Shown in pieces: positions 7,781 through 14,443 of a DNA stretch of 16,326 nt. The stretch covers positions 1-16,326 of the forward strand of contig JADHSW010000045.1 in the NCBI GenBank assembly GCA_016776705.1, in the 5' to 3' direction. The first letter of the stretch is position 1. The number at the start of each line of letters is the position of its first letter. Source of the DNA: Rhodospirillales bacterium. Lineage in GTDB: Bacteria > Pseudomonadota > Alphaproteobacteria > Rhodospirillales > JABHCV01. The position numbers and the translations under genes were made by a program. The notes beneath the pieces are model-generated. The model saw nothing but the letters and a program-made list of their open reading frames with translations, made no database searches and had not been told where the DNA came from.

Positions 7781-8524
7781 TCATAAAATTATTTTGATAT
7801 TCTTTCGCAGAAGACGCGTGGCGCGTTGGTAGCGCTTGCGTGCAGCCTCAGCACTAATGCCCAAGTCATTACCTGCCTCATGCTGACGATTGCCATGAAT
7901 GGCAATTGAGACGACGAGAGCGGCATCGTCTCCAATCCATGCCTCTAGCTGATTTGTGAGCAAAACAATTGCTTCTTCCGTGCCAATGCCATCGGGCAAG
8001 GCGAAGACGCATGACGGTTGTGTTTCAGATTGTTCATCTGGCATGACATCGCGTAATCCAGCTTCAACCCATGAGGCTTTTAATGAGGTACGGATTTCTC
8101 GCTCAACATTGAGAATGAGAGTTGCGGCAATGCGGTTGACCCTATTCAAATCAAGGCACTGAATGCCTTTACTGAATTGATCAGATATTTCTGAAACCAG
8201 GTCTTCTGGATGCTGGAGGAAATAGCGCAGCAACCGTCTGAAAAGTGCGTCCAGGCCCGGCCACAGCGCCAGCCACAACATTGTCGTTGCTACTTTCTGA
8301 GCAGGTCCTGCCTCTTGAGCCGTGGTGACTAGCGCAGCAAGTATTTGGTTTTTTTCATCAAGCCGGTCACCTTTGGAATGGAGATGATCGAGAAGCGCAC
8401 ATGGGTCGATGAAATCTTGAAGTGCACCATTAGATTGCCGAAGGGCATTAAATTGATTTTGAAAAGAAAGAAGTTCGCTCGACTGCACAAAATTTGTGTG
8501 CAGAGATTGCCAGAGGACTCGCAT
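7781..8524 (-). CDS. Sigma-70-like transcription factor, probable early/late switch protein
   Basis: The 247-aa protein has two regions that resemble sigma factors. Residues about 85-150 (LWPGLDALFRRLLRYF, PEDLVSEI, LDLNRVNRIAA) look like region 2 with its core-binding helices. Residues about 183-245 look like region 4, ending in an HTH: QHEAGNDLGISAEAARKRYQRATRLLRK (214-241, interrupted here by no gap). N-terminal residues 1-80 are unassigned. Sigma factors direct RNA polymerase to promoters, so it could turn on phage genes. The ATG at 8524 follows AGG by 6 nt and lies about 96 nt after the Com-like stop and a terminator-like hairpin. Its stop precedes module A by 3 nt. An alternative is a DNA-binding regulator with a sigma-4 HTH but no polymerase contact. 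The HTH is clear; full sigma activity is inferred. Confidence 0.6.
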   Translation of the reverse strand: MRVLWQSLHTNFVQSSELLSFQNQFNALRQSNGALQDFIDPCALLDHLHSKGDRLDEKNQILAALVTTAQEAGPAQKVATTMLWLALWPGLDALFRRLLRYFLQHPEDLVSEISDQFSKGIQCLDLNRVNRIAATLILNVEREIRTSLKASWVEAGLRDVMPDEQSETQPSCVFALPDGIGTEEAIVLLTNQLEAWIGDDAALVVSIAIHGNRQHEAGNDLGISAEAARKRYQRATRLLRKNIKIIL

Positions 8525-8597
8525 GGACGGCCTGCCTTTGGGCCGAGCGTCCAGCGCTTCCGGTGGCCTAAGTCAGGGCGTCGTGCGCCTCTGTGTG

Positions 8598-8646
8598 AAA
8601 AAAATATAAGTAAAATCAACTCAGCAAACCTTTGTCTGCTGAGTTG
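8598..8646 (-). terminator. Hairpin plus T-rich tract overlapping the Com-like stop codon
   Basis: CAACTCAGCA (8617-8626) and TGCTGAGTTG (8637-8646) form a perfect 10-bp stem with a 10-nt loop. On the minus strand it is followed by ATTTTACTTATATTTTTTT (to 8598). This is a plausible intrinsic terminator, although the stem is only half GC and the T run starts weakly. The TGA of the Com-like gene lies in the 3' arm, so a ribosome finishing that gene could melt the hairpin and let transcription reach the sigma-like gene. Confidence 0.65.
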
Positions 8647-8830
8647 AAATAATGTGTGTGGCGGAGGGGTCGATAACTTCATTTAATGTGCGGCAACTGC
8701 GGCACACGCTGATGCCTGGGAAGCCGACTATATATTCGTGGCCCCGGGCGAATTTAAGATGAATCCGCTCATCGCGAATGATACCCAGAAGCTTGCCACA
8801 ATGGCTGCATCGCCATTCTTGTTCGTTCAT
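8621..8830 (-). CDS. Com-like small zinc-ribbon protein
   Basis: The 69-aa protein carries CSHCGKLLG (C8-x2-C11) and CRSCRTLNE (C43-x2-C46), a four-cysteine zinc ribbon. It resembles Com of phage Mu, a small zinc-finger protein that binds the mom transcript and activates its translation. A mom-like DNA modification gene is not in the window, so a Mu-type partner is unproven. AAGGAGA sits about 6 nt before the ATG, one of the better ribosome sites here. Three phased GTCTGTAT repeats lie upstream and a terminator-like hairpin overlaps the stop. A transcription or translation regulator of the nearby sigma-like gene is a possible role. Confidence 0.65.
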   Translation of the reverse strand: MNEQEWRCSHCGKLLGIIRDERIHLKFARGHEYIVGFPGISVCRSCRTLNEVIDPSATHIISTQQTKVC

Positions 8831-8880
8831 AATTGTCTCCTTGCAATTGATTTGCGTTACGGAGGCAATTTGAAGGGGGC

Positions 8881-8921
8881 GTCTGTATGAGGAATGGATG
8901 GTGTCTGTATCCAGTCTGTAT
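8881..8921. repeat. Three phased direct repeats GTCTGTAT
   Basis: GTCTGTAT occurs at 8881-8888, 8903-8910 and 8914-8921, all in one orientation. On the minus strand this reads ATACAGAC. Starts are 22 and 11 nt apart, close to two turns and one turn of B-DNA, so a protein could bind all three on one face. They lie between the 372-aa gene and the Com-like gene, 51 to 91 nt before that ATG. No clear -35/-10 pair is visible, which suits an activator-dependent promoter. Function is inferred. Confidence 0.6.
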
Positions 8922-8944
8922 GAGCTGGATAATTTGTTAGAAAG

Positions 8945-10063
8945 TTAGACTTCTGGGAGAAAAAGATAGGCGAAGGAGACGCCTGCTTCGGGTTTGAAGG
9001 CGTAAACCATATGCCCATCTTCATGTTTAATGCTTTGGAATATACGCCAAGGTGACTTGCCCGTCCTTGGGTCAAAAATTGGTCGGGCTCGCTGGAAAAC
9101 TTGCTTTCCTGCAGTCAGGTCTGGGCCAGTAGTATTGGGGTCATAATATGCTCTGCTCTTAATTGCGGCCATGACAGTGCTGAAATTCGAGTCGGGAACC
9201 TTGGCCTTGGTCAGAGTGTCCGTCTTCCAAACACTATGTTGGCGTTGATCCGCAAAGACATCGTAATTGTCTTTTTCTGCGATGAGCGCTTGATAGCCTT
9301 GTTCATCAAGGTTGATCCATCGTCGGGCTGTTGTTTTACCATCGCAGACCATTGCGCGAGCAACTGTCACCCCTGTATCATTAAACCCTGCTGATGAATG
9401 CTGCCCAAGAGATGCAAAGAGGTGTTCTGGAGACCGGGACGTGACGATTTTACCATTCTCCACTGCCATGACATCAACCAAAGCCAAAATAATCACGCCC
9501 AGGGATCTCGCCTGGTGCTCAAGGGTATCCGTTAAAAATTCATTGGTTGGTACAAGCATCACGAAAGCTGAACCGTTTTGCTGGGCAACAATAGCCCCCA
9601 GAACTTCTGTATATTCTTGAGCTGATAGGCGCGAAGCTAAATATACTGGATATTTAACTCCTGGCCCCGTGATGACGGAGCCCACCCGATAAATATTGGC
9701 GAGGTCTGATGATTTTTCGGGCTTGCCACGAAGGCTCAATGCAGCACCAATTTGATTGCAAAGAACCAATATATTTAGACTGAGCTGTGCCACATCATGT
9801 TCTGACATGATAAGGTCTGAACACTCTGATGGGCGGTTTCCGCAAACGGCGTGATATTCATCCTCAATTTTAATGACGCTGCGCGGACAACCATCTCCCC
9901 GACGTTTTAAACAAGGGAAAGTTGGCGCAGTTTTGCCCTGGCGGAGAATATTGGTTTCTTCCAAAAGTATCGTTAAATCTTTTCCGAGCAATCTTTGTAT
10001 ATGACGACGTGGCCCACCAAAGCGGGGCGTCGCCTCAAGCTGCGTCCACCAGTCCGTTAGCAT
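8945..10063 (-). CDS. 372-aa protein of unknown family with a four-cysteine cluster
   Basis: I do not recognise the family. Residues 1-50 are basic and helical. C51, C59, C74 and C81 (FPCLKR, GDGCP, HAVCGN, SECSD) could bind zinc. Residues about 120-215 alternate strands and helices (YPVYLASRLS, GSAFVMLVPT, LGVIILALVDVM) in a Rossmann-like pattern. The C-terminal part (VWKTDTLTK, AAIKSRAYYDPN, SPWRIFQSI) is mixed and ends in hydrophobic FAYLFLPEV. There is no membrane segment, P-loop or nuclease motif. It is the last gene of the XRE-ImmA operon. The ATG lies 29 nt inside the end of the 391-aa gene, in another frame, with GGGGA 5 nt before it, so the two are translationally coupled. Confidence 0.8.
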   Translation of the reverse strand: MLTDWWTQLEATPRFGGPRRHIQRLLGKDLTILLEETNILRQGKTAPTFPCLKRRGDGCPRSVIKIEDEYHAVCGNRPSECSDLIMSEHDVAQLSLNILVLCNQIGAALSLRGKPEKSSDLANIYRVGSVITGPGVKYPVYLASRLSAQEYTEVLGAIVAQQNGSAFVMLVPTNEFLTDTLEHQARSLGVIILALVDVMAVENGKIVTSRSPEHLFASLGQHSSAGFNDTGVTVARAMVCDGKTTARRWINLDEQGYQALIAEKDNYDVFADQRQHSVWKTDTLTKAKVPDSNFSTVMAAIKSRAYYDPNTTGPDLTAGKQVFQRARPIFDPRTGKSPWRIFQSIKHEDGHMVYAFKPEAGVSFAYLFLPEV

Positions 10064-11210
10064 CAGTGTCCCCAGCTATCAAAAAACCATTTGCACGAAG
10101 AAATGCCTCTGTAACACCGCCATCCTTATCCCGATTATAATCTGCAACGTTGGGAAGGCGGACTTCCAGCTTACGTGGTCTGCCCCCACTTTTATAACTG
10201 AGCATGAAGCATGCACGGACGATCCCCCCAGGCAACATCGCTAATGTGCCGGTCCCAGAAACCATTTCTGTCAGATCATCCCCTTTGAGGTCCTGTCGAC
10301 GGCAATCAACTGCGTCTACTTCCAATGTAACCTCGGTAAGGCAGGCCCATTCAAGCCCATCAACCAAAGTAAGTACGCCACTGTTTGTTTGCAGGGAATG
10401 AAGACAATATGGAGCGGCATCCAAAAAATATCCCATATTGTTGGCAAGAACCTGCCCGAGAGCTTCACGATATGCCTTACGCTCAGGGTCATAGGATGCG
10501 TGGATTTTCAGAACGCCGGTCTTGGTGTCGTAAATAATCGAGTCATGCTTTTGAGGTCGCCAGCCGAGGCGGGAAAGTTCCAGATGGTTCGTGATATTAC
10601 CGTCGGCGCGAAAAAGAGCCCCATGGGTGATCAGTATGTGAATTTCATTCCCTTCCTGGTAAACGAACAATTCGCATGTGCGGGTGCGTTTTTTTTCTTC
10701 AAACCATGGTCCCAGAATGGCTTTAATTTTATCCTTGCCAGTTTCCGTAGCTGAAAGATCAAAACGTCGGTCATCGCATGACCGGTATTCATAATATCGC
10801 TTAACCTGCCGAGCGACCAATTTCTCATGACATACCTTGACTACAATGGGGTGTTCAAGAAGGACCAAGGCTGCGAAATCTCCTGGTGAAACGTCATCAG
10901 GAAACAGCTTTAAACTGATTCCCTTATGGTCAGCTTCTTCAAAAATACGCTGAACCCCATCCTCATCAGAAATTTCATCGAGGATATAAAGGTCACTGAG
11001 CAAATCGCCCGGCATGTCTTCGTCCGATTTTGTGAAAACTTCAAGCAACTGTCGCGCACAGGCATCGTCGTTGGATAAGGCATTAACATCGAGCCCTTGC
11101 CGTAGAAAATAATCACTATGACTGGCCAGAAGCCTGCTTAAGACTTTTTCTTTATCCAGAGACTGGAGAAATGACAAATTGCCAAAAAGGCGAAATTTAA
11201 GACTGGCCAT
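10035..11210 (-). CDS. 391-aa protein of unknown family, paired with the 372-aa protein
   Basis: I do not recognise the family. The N-terminal 130 residues are helical and acidic (LFTKSDEDMPGDLLSDLYILDEISDEDG is broken by several charged turns). From about 145 to 360 the pattern is beta-rich (TCELFVYQEGNEIHILITHG, DSIIYDTKTGVLKIHASYDP, VTLEVDAVDCRR, ACFMLSYKSGG). KHKGISLKLFPDD-like segments and K/R clusters at 130-170 (CHEKLVARQVKRYYEYRS) could contact nucleic acid. No catalytic motif, zinc cluster or membrane helix is seen. An AGGA lies 8 nt before the ATG, 49 nt after the ImmA stop. The 29-nt overlap with the next gene suggests fixed co-production, perhaps as subunits of one complex. Confidence 0.8.
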   Translation of the reverse strand: MASLKFRLFGNLSFLQSLDKEKVLSRLLASHSDYFLRQGLDVNALSNDDACARQLLEVFTKSDEDMPGDLLSDLYILDEISDEDGVQRIFEEADHKGISLKLFPDDVSPGDFAALVLLEHPIVVKVCHEKLVARQVKRYYEYRSCDDRRFDLSATETGKDKIKAILGPWFEEKKRTRTCELFVYQEGNEIHILITHGALFRADGNITNHLELSRLGWRPQKHDSIIYDTKTGVLKIHASYDPERKAYREALGQVLANNMGYFLDAAPYCLHSLQTNSGVLTLVDGLEWACLTEVTLEVDAVDCRRQDLKGDDLTEMVSGTGTLAMLPGGIVRACFMLSYKSGGRPRKLEVRLPNVADYNRDKDGGVTEAFLRANGFLIAGDTDANGLVDAA

Positions 11211-11259
11211 GTAATAATTCCTAACAAAACAAGGGTGGTGAACTGACGATGAGGGCTCT

Positions 11260-11955
11260 TTAAATTAATCGGGACCGACTTTCTTCTTCATCCTGAACAA
11301 GTTTTAGATCGAGAAGCCGGTAGCACATGGCTTCATTTGACACGTTGGTGAATTGACCACTGTCGATAATATCATCGGCTATGGTCCGGAGAGGTGGGAT
11401 AAGATTTCCACAATTTTGTGAATTATTTAGACCTTCGATGCTCACCACATTAACACTAGAAACTTTCTGGACTGCTGATCGTATGGCAGCACTTGGCATC
11501 AATAATCGGGCGGCAAATTGGTCAGCTTGCCATTCTGCAGGTGCCTTGCCTGATTTAGCTCGGCACACAATAGCAGGTGTCGCAGTCTTGCCATCTTGAG
11601 ATTGGAACAGGGACAACGACATTTTTTCCAACTCATATAATGGACGATGCAGCTGCCAGTGACCGATTTCATGAGCCATGGTGAAGGCCAAACGCCCTTC
11701 CTTGTCCTCCAGCGACTGGTCGATACAGATCCGTGATTCTTCGAACCATGTGGCCCCAAGGACGTCAGGCATTCCCAACCTCGACTTGAGATTGTCAATT
11801 TCCAGGGCCAGGCCAAGATACCCCTCAATAATTTCATCCACGTCAATGGGTGGCTTTGCCGGTTCCTCGCGCCACGTACTGTAATTGTGGAGCAGTTCAC
11901 GAACAGCATGATCAATATCAGTGGGTTTGAGAAAAGGTACTTTTAACGCCTGCAT
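11260..11955 (-). CDS. ImmA/IrrE family metallopeptidase
   Basis: The 231-aa protein has HEIGH at 95-99 (zinc ligands H95, H99; catalytic E96) and the downstream EWQADQFAARLLMP (E141-D145 region), which carries the third ligand. This pattern is diagnostic of the ImmA/IrrE family (COG2856). ImmA cleaves the ImmR-type repressor of ICEBs1 to relieve repression. Here the XRE gene is directly upstream with a TAATG one-base overlap, so it probably cleaves that protein in response to damage or a signal. N-terminal residues 1-65 and C-terminal residues 165-231 may sense the trigger. The same transcript continues to the 391- and 372-aa genes. Confidence 0.92.
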   Translation of the reverse strand: MQALKVPFLKPTDIDHAVRELLHNYSTWREEPAKPPIDVDEIIEGYLGLALEIDNLKSRLGMPDVLGATWFEESRICIDQSLEDKEGRLAFTMAHEIGHWQLHRPLYELEKMSLSLFQSQDGKTATPAIVCRAKSGKAPAEWQADQFAARLLMPSAAIRSAVQKVSSVNVVSIEGLNNSQNCGNLIPPLRTIADDIIDSGQFTNVSNEAMCYRLLDLKLVQDEEESRSRLI

Positions 11956-12302
11956 TAATCTTCGTCCTTCACCTTGTTCAGCAGCTTCATAAGCTTTTCT
12001 GCTGATACGTTTTGTTCCTTGGCCTGACGTAAGAATGCAGGCATTCCAGGGTCAGATTTAACGAGGTCACTGACTTCTGCAGATACCCGACCTGCCAATG
12101 CCATCAATTCATCAAATTCATCTTCCAATATGGCGGACAGTTTTTTAATCACATCCTCGCTTGGAATTGCTTTTTCCGTATTGGTTTCTACGCGCGATAG
12201 AAAGGTTGGTGAGATGCCAACTTTCCCAGCCGCTTTTCGAAGCCCCATATTTTGCTCCGTGCGTTTGCGCCGAATTCTTTCGCCGAATGTCTCGGTAGCC
12301 AT
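11955..12302 (-). CDS. XRE-family repressor (HTH), partner of ImmA
   Basis: The 115-aa protein begins MATETFGERIRRKRTEQNMG. An HTH occupies about residues 20-42: LRKAAGKVGISPTFLSRVE, with the recognition helix in SPTFLSRVE. The C-terminal 70 residues are helical and acidic (SAILEDEFDELMALAGR, LRQAKEQNVSAEKLMKLLNKV), likely a dimerisation and cleavage region. The start at 12302 is chosen over the longer frame from 12356 because CTGGAGGA lies 7 nt before it and the promoter would otherwise fall inside the coding sequence. It probably represses its own operon and one or both divergent or early promoters. ImmA, coupled by TAATG, is the likely protease acting on it. Confidence 0.88.
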   Translation of the reverse strand: MATETFGERIRRKRTEQNMGLRKAAGKVGISPTFLSRVETNTEKAIPSEDVIKKLSAILEDEFDELMALAGRVSAEVSDLVKSDPGMPAFLRQAKEQNVSAEKLMKLLNKVKDED

Positions 12303-12325
12303 TTTGCATCCTCCAGTTAATAACT

Positions 12326-12343
12326 GTTTAGTAAACCCTAAAC
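12326..12343. promoter_or_regulatory. Probable XRE operator: GTTTA/TAAAC half-sites over the -10
   Basis: GTTTAGTAAAC (12326-12336) is a palindrome with an odd centre, and a third half-site, TAAAC, ends at 12343. On the minus strand this reads GTTTA-GG-GTTTA-C-TAAAC. It covers the -10 of the XRE promoter, the usual place for an autorepressor. The two TTGTCCCA modules also contain GTTTAC, and module A continues as GTTTACCAAA, so the repressor might read these sites too. Confidence 0.55.
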
Positions 12344-12356
12344 GATAAAGAGTCAA
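12328..12356 (-). promoter_or_regulatory. Promoter of the XRE-ImmA operon
   Basis: On the minus strand TTGACT (12356-12351) and TACTAA (12333-12328) are 17 nt apart, a good sigma-70-type pair. Transcription would start about 20 nt upstream of the XRE ATG. The palindrome over the -10 suggests autorepression. The assignment is by pattern only. Confidence 0.65.
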
Positions 12357-12370
12357 TCATCAGAAATTCT

Positions 12371-12403
12371 TTGTCCCATTTCCCCATGAAAACCCGCGTT
12401 TAC
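12371..12403 (+). promoter_or_regulatory. Module B: TTGTCCCA-N11-AAACCCGCGTTTAC before the recombinase operon
   Basis: TTGTCCCA (12371-12378) is followed after 11 nt by AAACCCGCGTTTAC (12390-12403), matching module A block for block and spacer for spacer. It points at the 65-aa gene, whose ATG is 50 nt downstream, against 51 nt for module A. No usable sigma-70 -10 is visible at the right distance. It lies in the 151-nt divergent region shared with the XRE promoter and is the likely switch for excision genes. Confidence 0.75.
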
Positions 12404-12453
12404 ATATTGAAAGCGAAAACCAACCCGGTCGCTAGAACAGACGAAAATGTAAA

Positions 12454-12651
12454 ATGCAGCATAACGCCCTTGATCCGATTCGTATGACACCAGCCGAGCG
12501 CCTTAACGAAATTGCGGAAATTCTTGCCGTCGGCATCATTCGCCTACAGTCAAGTGGACAATCCGCAAATCAAAGAGACAGTTCTCTGGACTTCACCGCC
12601 AACCAGAGCATGCATGGTCATGACATTAACGACCATGGAGAAAGCAAATGA
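12454..12651 (+). CDS. Small protein leading the recombinase operon
   Basis: The 65-aa protein contains IRMTPAERLNEIAEILAVGIIRLQS (about residues 9-33, read here with breaks at P13 and A25), a helical element. I recall similar short proteins before DUF2924 and recombinase genes in alphaproteobacteria. The C-terminal half is polar and low complexity. No Shine-Dalgarno precedes the ATG at 12454, while an ATG-TAA start-stop pair sits at 12447-12452. It overlaps the DUF2924 gene by ATGA. The gene is likely real by context; function is unknown. Confidence 0.6.
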   Translation: MQHNALDPIRMTPAERLNEIAEILAVGIIRLQSSGQSANQRDSSLDFTANQSMHGHDINDHGESK

Positions 12652-13094
12652 ATTTAAGTGTTATGGCTCAGGTGGCATCCCTACCGGATAAGCCTACCTC
12701 GGACCTGAAGCTAATGTGGCAAGACCTATTTGAAACCAAGGCACCACCATACAATCGATCTTTTTTGATCAAACGTCTTAGCTATCGCCTCCAAGAATTA
12801 GCCTTCGGTGGATTGTCGAAAGAAACACAAATTCGACTGGATGCTTTAGCCGATGATGGAACTTGCACCCATTCCAGAAAATCAAAACGCAAAGCCGAAT
12901 TTCGACCTATTTCCGGGACCAGATTAATCCGGGAATGGCAGGGTATTGAGCATCAGGTCACCGTCCTGGACGACGGCTTCGAATACCAAGGATGCAAATA
13001 TAAAAGCCTGTCCGTCATTGCCAGAACCATCACCGGCACGCGCTGGTCCGGTCCTGTGTTTTTCGGGATTAAAAAACAAGGGAACGGAACATGA
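12648..13094 (+). CDS. DUF2924 domain protein, recombinase accessory
   Basis: The 148-aa protein matches the DUF2924 pattern: LKLMWQDLFETKAPPYNRSFL (read with P34-P35 as the turn), LIKRLSYRLQELAFGGLS, then a C-terminal beta part with TRLIREWQGIEHQVTVLDDGF and YKSLSVIARTITGTRWSGPVFFG. The family is usually encoded immediately before a large serine recombinase in alphaproteobacterial islands and prophages. A role as directionality factor or DNA-binding helper is likely but unproven. ATGA overlaps join it to both neighbours. Confidence 0.85.
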   Translation: MNLSVMAQVASLPDKPTSDLKLMWQDLFETKAPPYNRSFLIKRLSYRLQELAFGGLSKETQIRLDALADDGTCTHSRKSKRKAEFRPISGTRLIREWQGIEHQVTVLDDGFEYQGCKYKSLSVIARTITGTRWSGPVFFGIKKQGNGT

Positions 13095-14443
13095 CACAAA
13101 AACCAGTCCAAAAAATCCGCTGCGCCATTTACACCCGCAAATCTTCCGAAGAGGGCTTGGATATGGAATTCAACTCCTTGGATGCCCAGCGTGAATCCTG
13201 CGAGGCCTATATCACCAGCCAGAAACGCGAAGGCTGGCTACAGGTTACAGATTATTATGATGACGGTGGATTTTCGGGTGGTACTCTTGAGCGCCCGGCC
13301 CTTAAACGCCTGATAGAAGATATTGAAGCAGGTCTCATCAACTGCGTGGTGGTGTACAAGATTGACCGGCTGAGCCGTTCCTTAATAGATTTCACAAAAT
13401 TAGTAGAAGTTTTTGACCGCCATAGCGTCACCTTTGTCAGCATAACCCAGTCATTCAATACGACAACCAGCATGGGGCGGTTGACCCTCAACATTCTGCT
13501 TTCTTTCGCCCAGTTCGAGCGCGAGGTTATTGGGGAACGCATACGCGATAAGTTTGCTGCCAGCAGAAAAAAAGGTATGTGGATGGGTGGAACGCCGCCG
13601 CTGGGCTACGATGTCAAAAATCGTAAATTGCTTATCAACAATACCGAAGCAAATTTGGTTCGGCATATCTTTAAACAATTTACTCGTATTGGCTCAGCCA
13701 CTTTGTTAGTTGCCGAACTGAAAAAGGATGGATATTGCACCAAGACCTGGGTGACGCAGAAGGGCAAAATTAGAGAAGGGCGACACATCGATAAGGGCTT
13801 TCTTTACAAACTTCTCCATAATCGGGTTTATCTGGGCGATGCCGTCCACAAAGGCGAGAGCTTCCCCGGCGAGCACGACGCCATCATCGATCAGGCGCTA
13901 TGGGACAAGGTCCACTCTATCTTCGCCAAGAACTCAACGGCCCGGGCCAATGTTACGCGCGCCGCCATGCCGATGCCACTCAAGGGTTTAATCCGCTGCG
14001 GCCACTGTGATTCGACTATGACACCAAGCCACACTCGGCGGCGGGGAAAACAATACCGATATTATCTTTGCCTAAAAGCCTCGAAGAACGGCCATCGCAC
14101 TTGCCCGGTGCGCAGCATTGCCGCCGGTGAAGCTGAGGCCGCCGTCGTCGGCAACCTTCGCGCCCTGGTGCGCTCTCCGGAACTGGTGGTCCGCACATGG
14201 CGCTCGGTGAATGCCGAAGGGACAAAGGTTCCGGAGCGTGAAGTCAGGGACGCCCTAGGCCGACTGGATGATGTTTGGGATGAATTATTCCCCGCCGAGC
14301 AATCACGATTAATCCACCTGATGGTAGAGACCGTATCGTTGAAAACCGATGGCCTCGACATTCGGTTCAGAGGCGAAGGCCTTGATACCGTTATTGAGGA
14401 ACTTCGGTCCATTGAACATGATCACGAAAGGAAAACCGCATGA
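13091..14443 (+). CDS. Large serine recombinase (integrase/excisionase)
   Basis: The 450-aa protein starts with the resolvase fold: R10, YTRKS with the catalytic nucleophile S18, NSLDAQRESC (28-37), KIDRLSRS (90-97) with the active-site Arg residues, and the long E-helix after QFEREVIGERIRDK (141-154). A recombinase domain follows from about 165, then a zinc ribbon with CGHC (303-306), C327 and C338, and a short C-terminal part with no long coiled coil. At 450 aa it is at the short end for phage-type large serine recombinases. Such enzymes cut attP and attB with a two-base stagger and integrate in one direction unless a directionality factor is present. The 138-aa and DUF2924 neighbours are candidates for that factor. 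An AGGG is seen before the ATG. Confidence 0.93.
   Translation: MTQKPVQKIRCAIYTRKSSEEGLDMEFNSLDAQRESCEAYITSQKREGWLQVTDYYDDGGFSGGTLERPALKRLIEDIEAGLINCVVVYKIDRLSRSLIDFTKLVEVFDRHSVTFVSITQSFNTTTSMGRLTLNILLSFAQFEREVIGERIRDKFAASRKKGMWMGGTPPLGYDVKNRKLLINNTEANLVRHIFKQFTRIGSATLLVAELKKDGYCTKTWVTQKGKIREGRHIDKGFLYKLLHNRVYLGDAVHKGESFPGEHDAIIDQALWDKVHSIFAKNSTARANVTRAAMPMPLKGLIRCGHCDSTMTPSHTRRRGKQYRYYLCLKASKNGHRTCPVRSIAAGEAEAAVVGNLRALVRSPELVVRTWRSVNAEGTKVPEREVRDALGRLDDVWDELFPAEQSRLIHLMVETVSLKTDGLDIRFRGEGLDTVIEELRSIEHDHERKTA

Noticed and set aside
12371..12430. Ordinary sigma-70 promoter with TTGTCC as -35
   Set aside because: The bases 17 nt downstream are CCGCGT, not a -10, and module A gives the same result.
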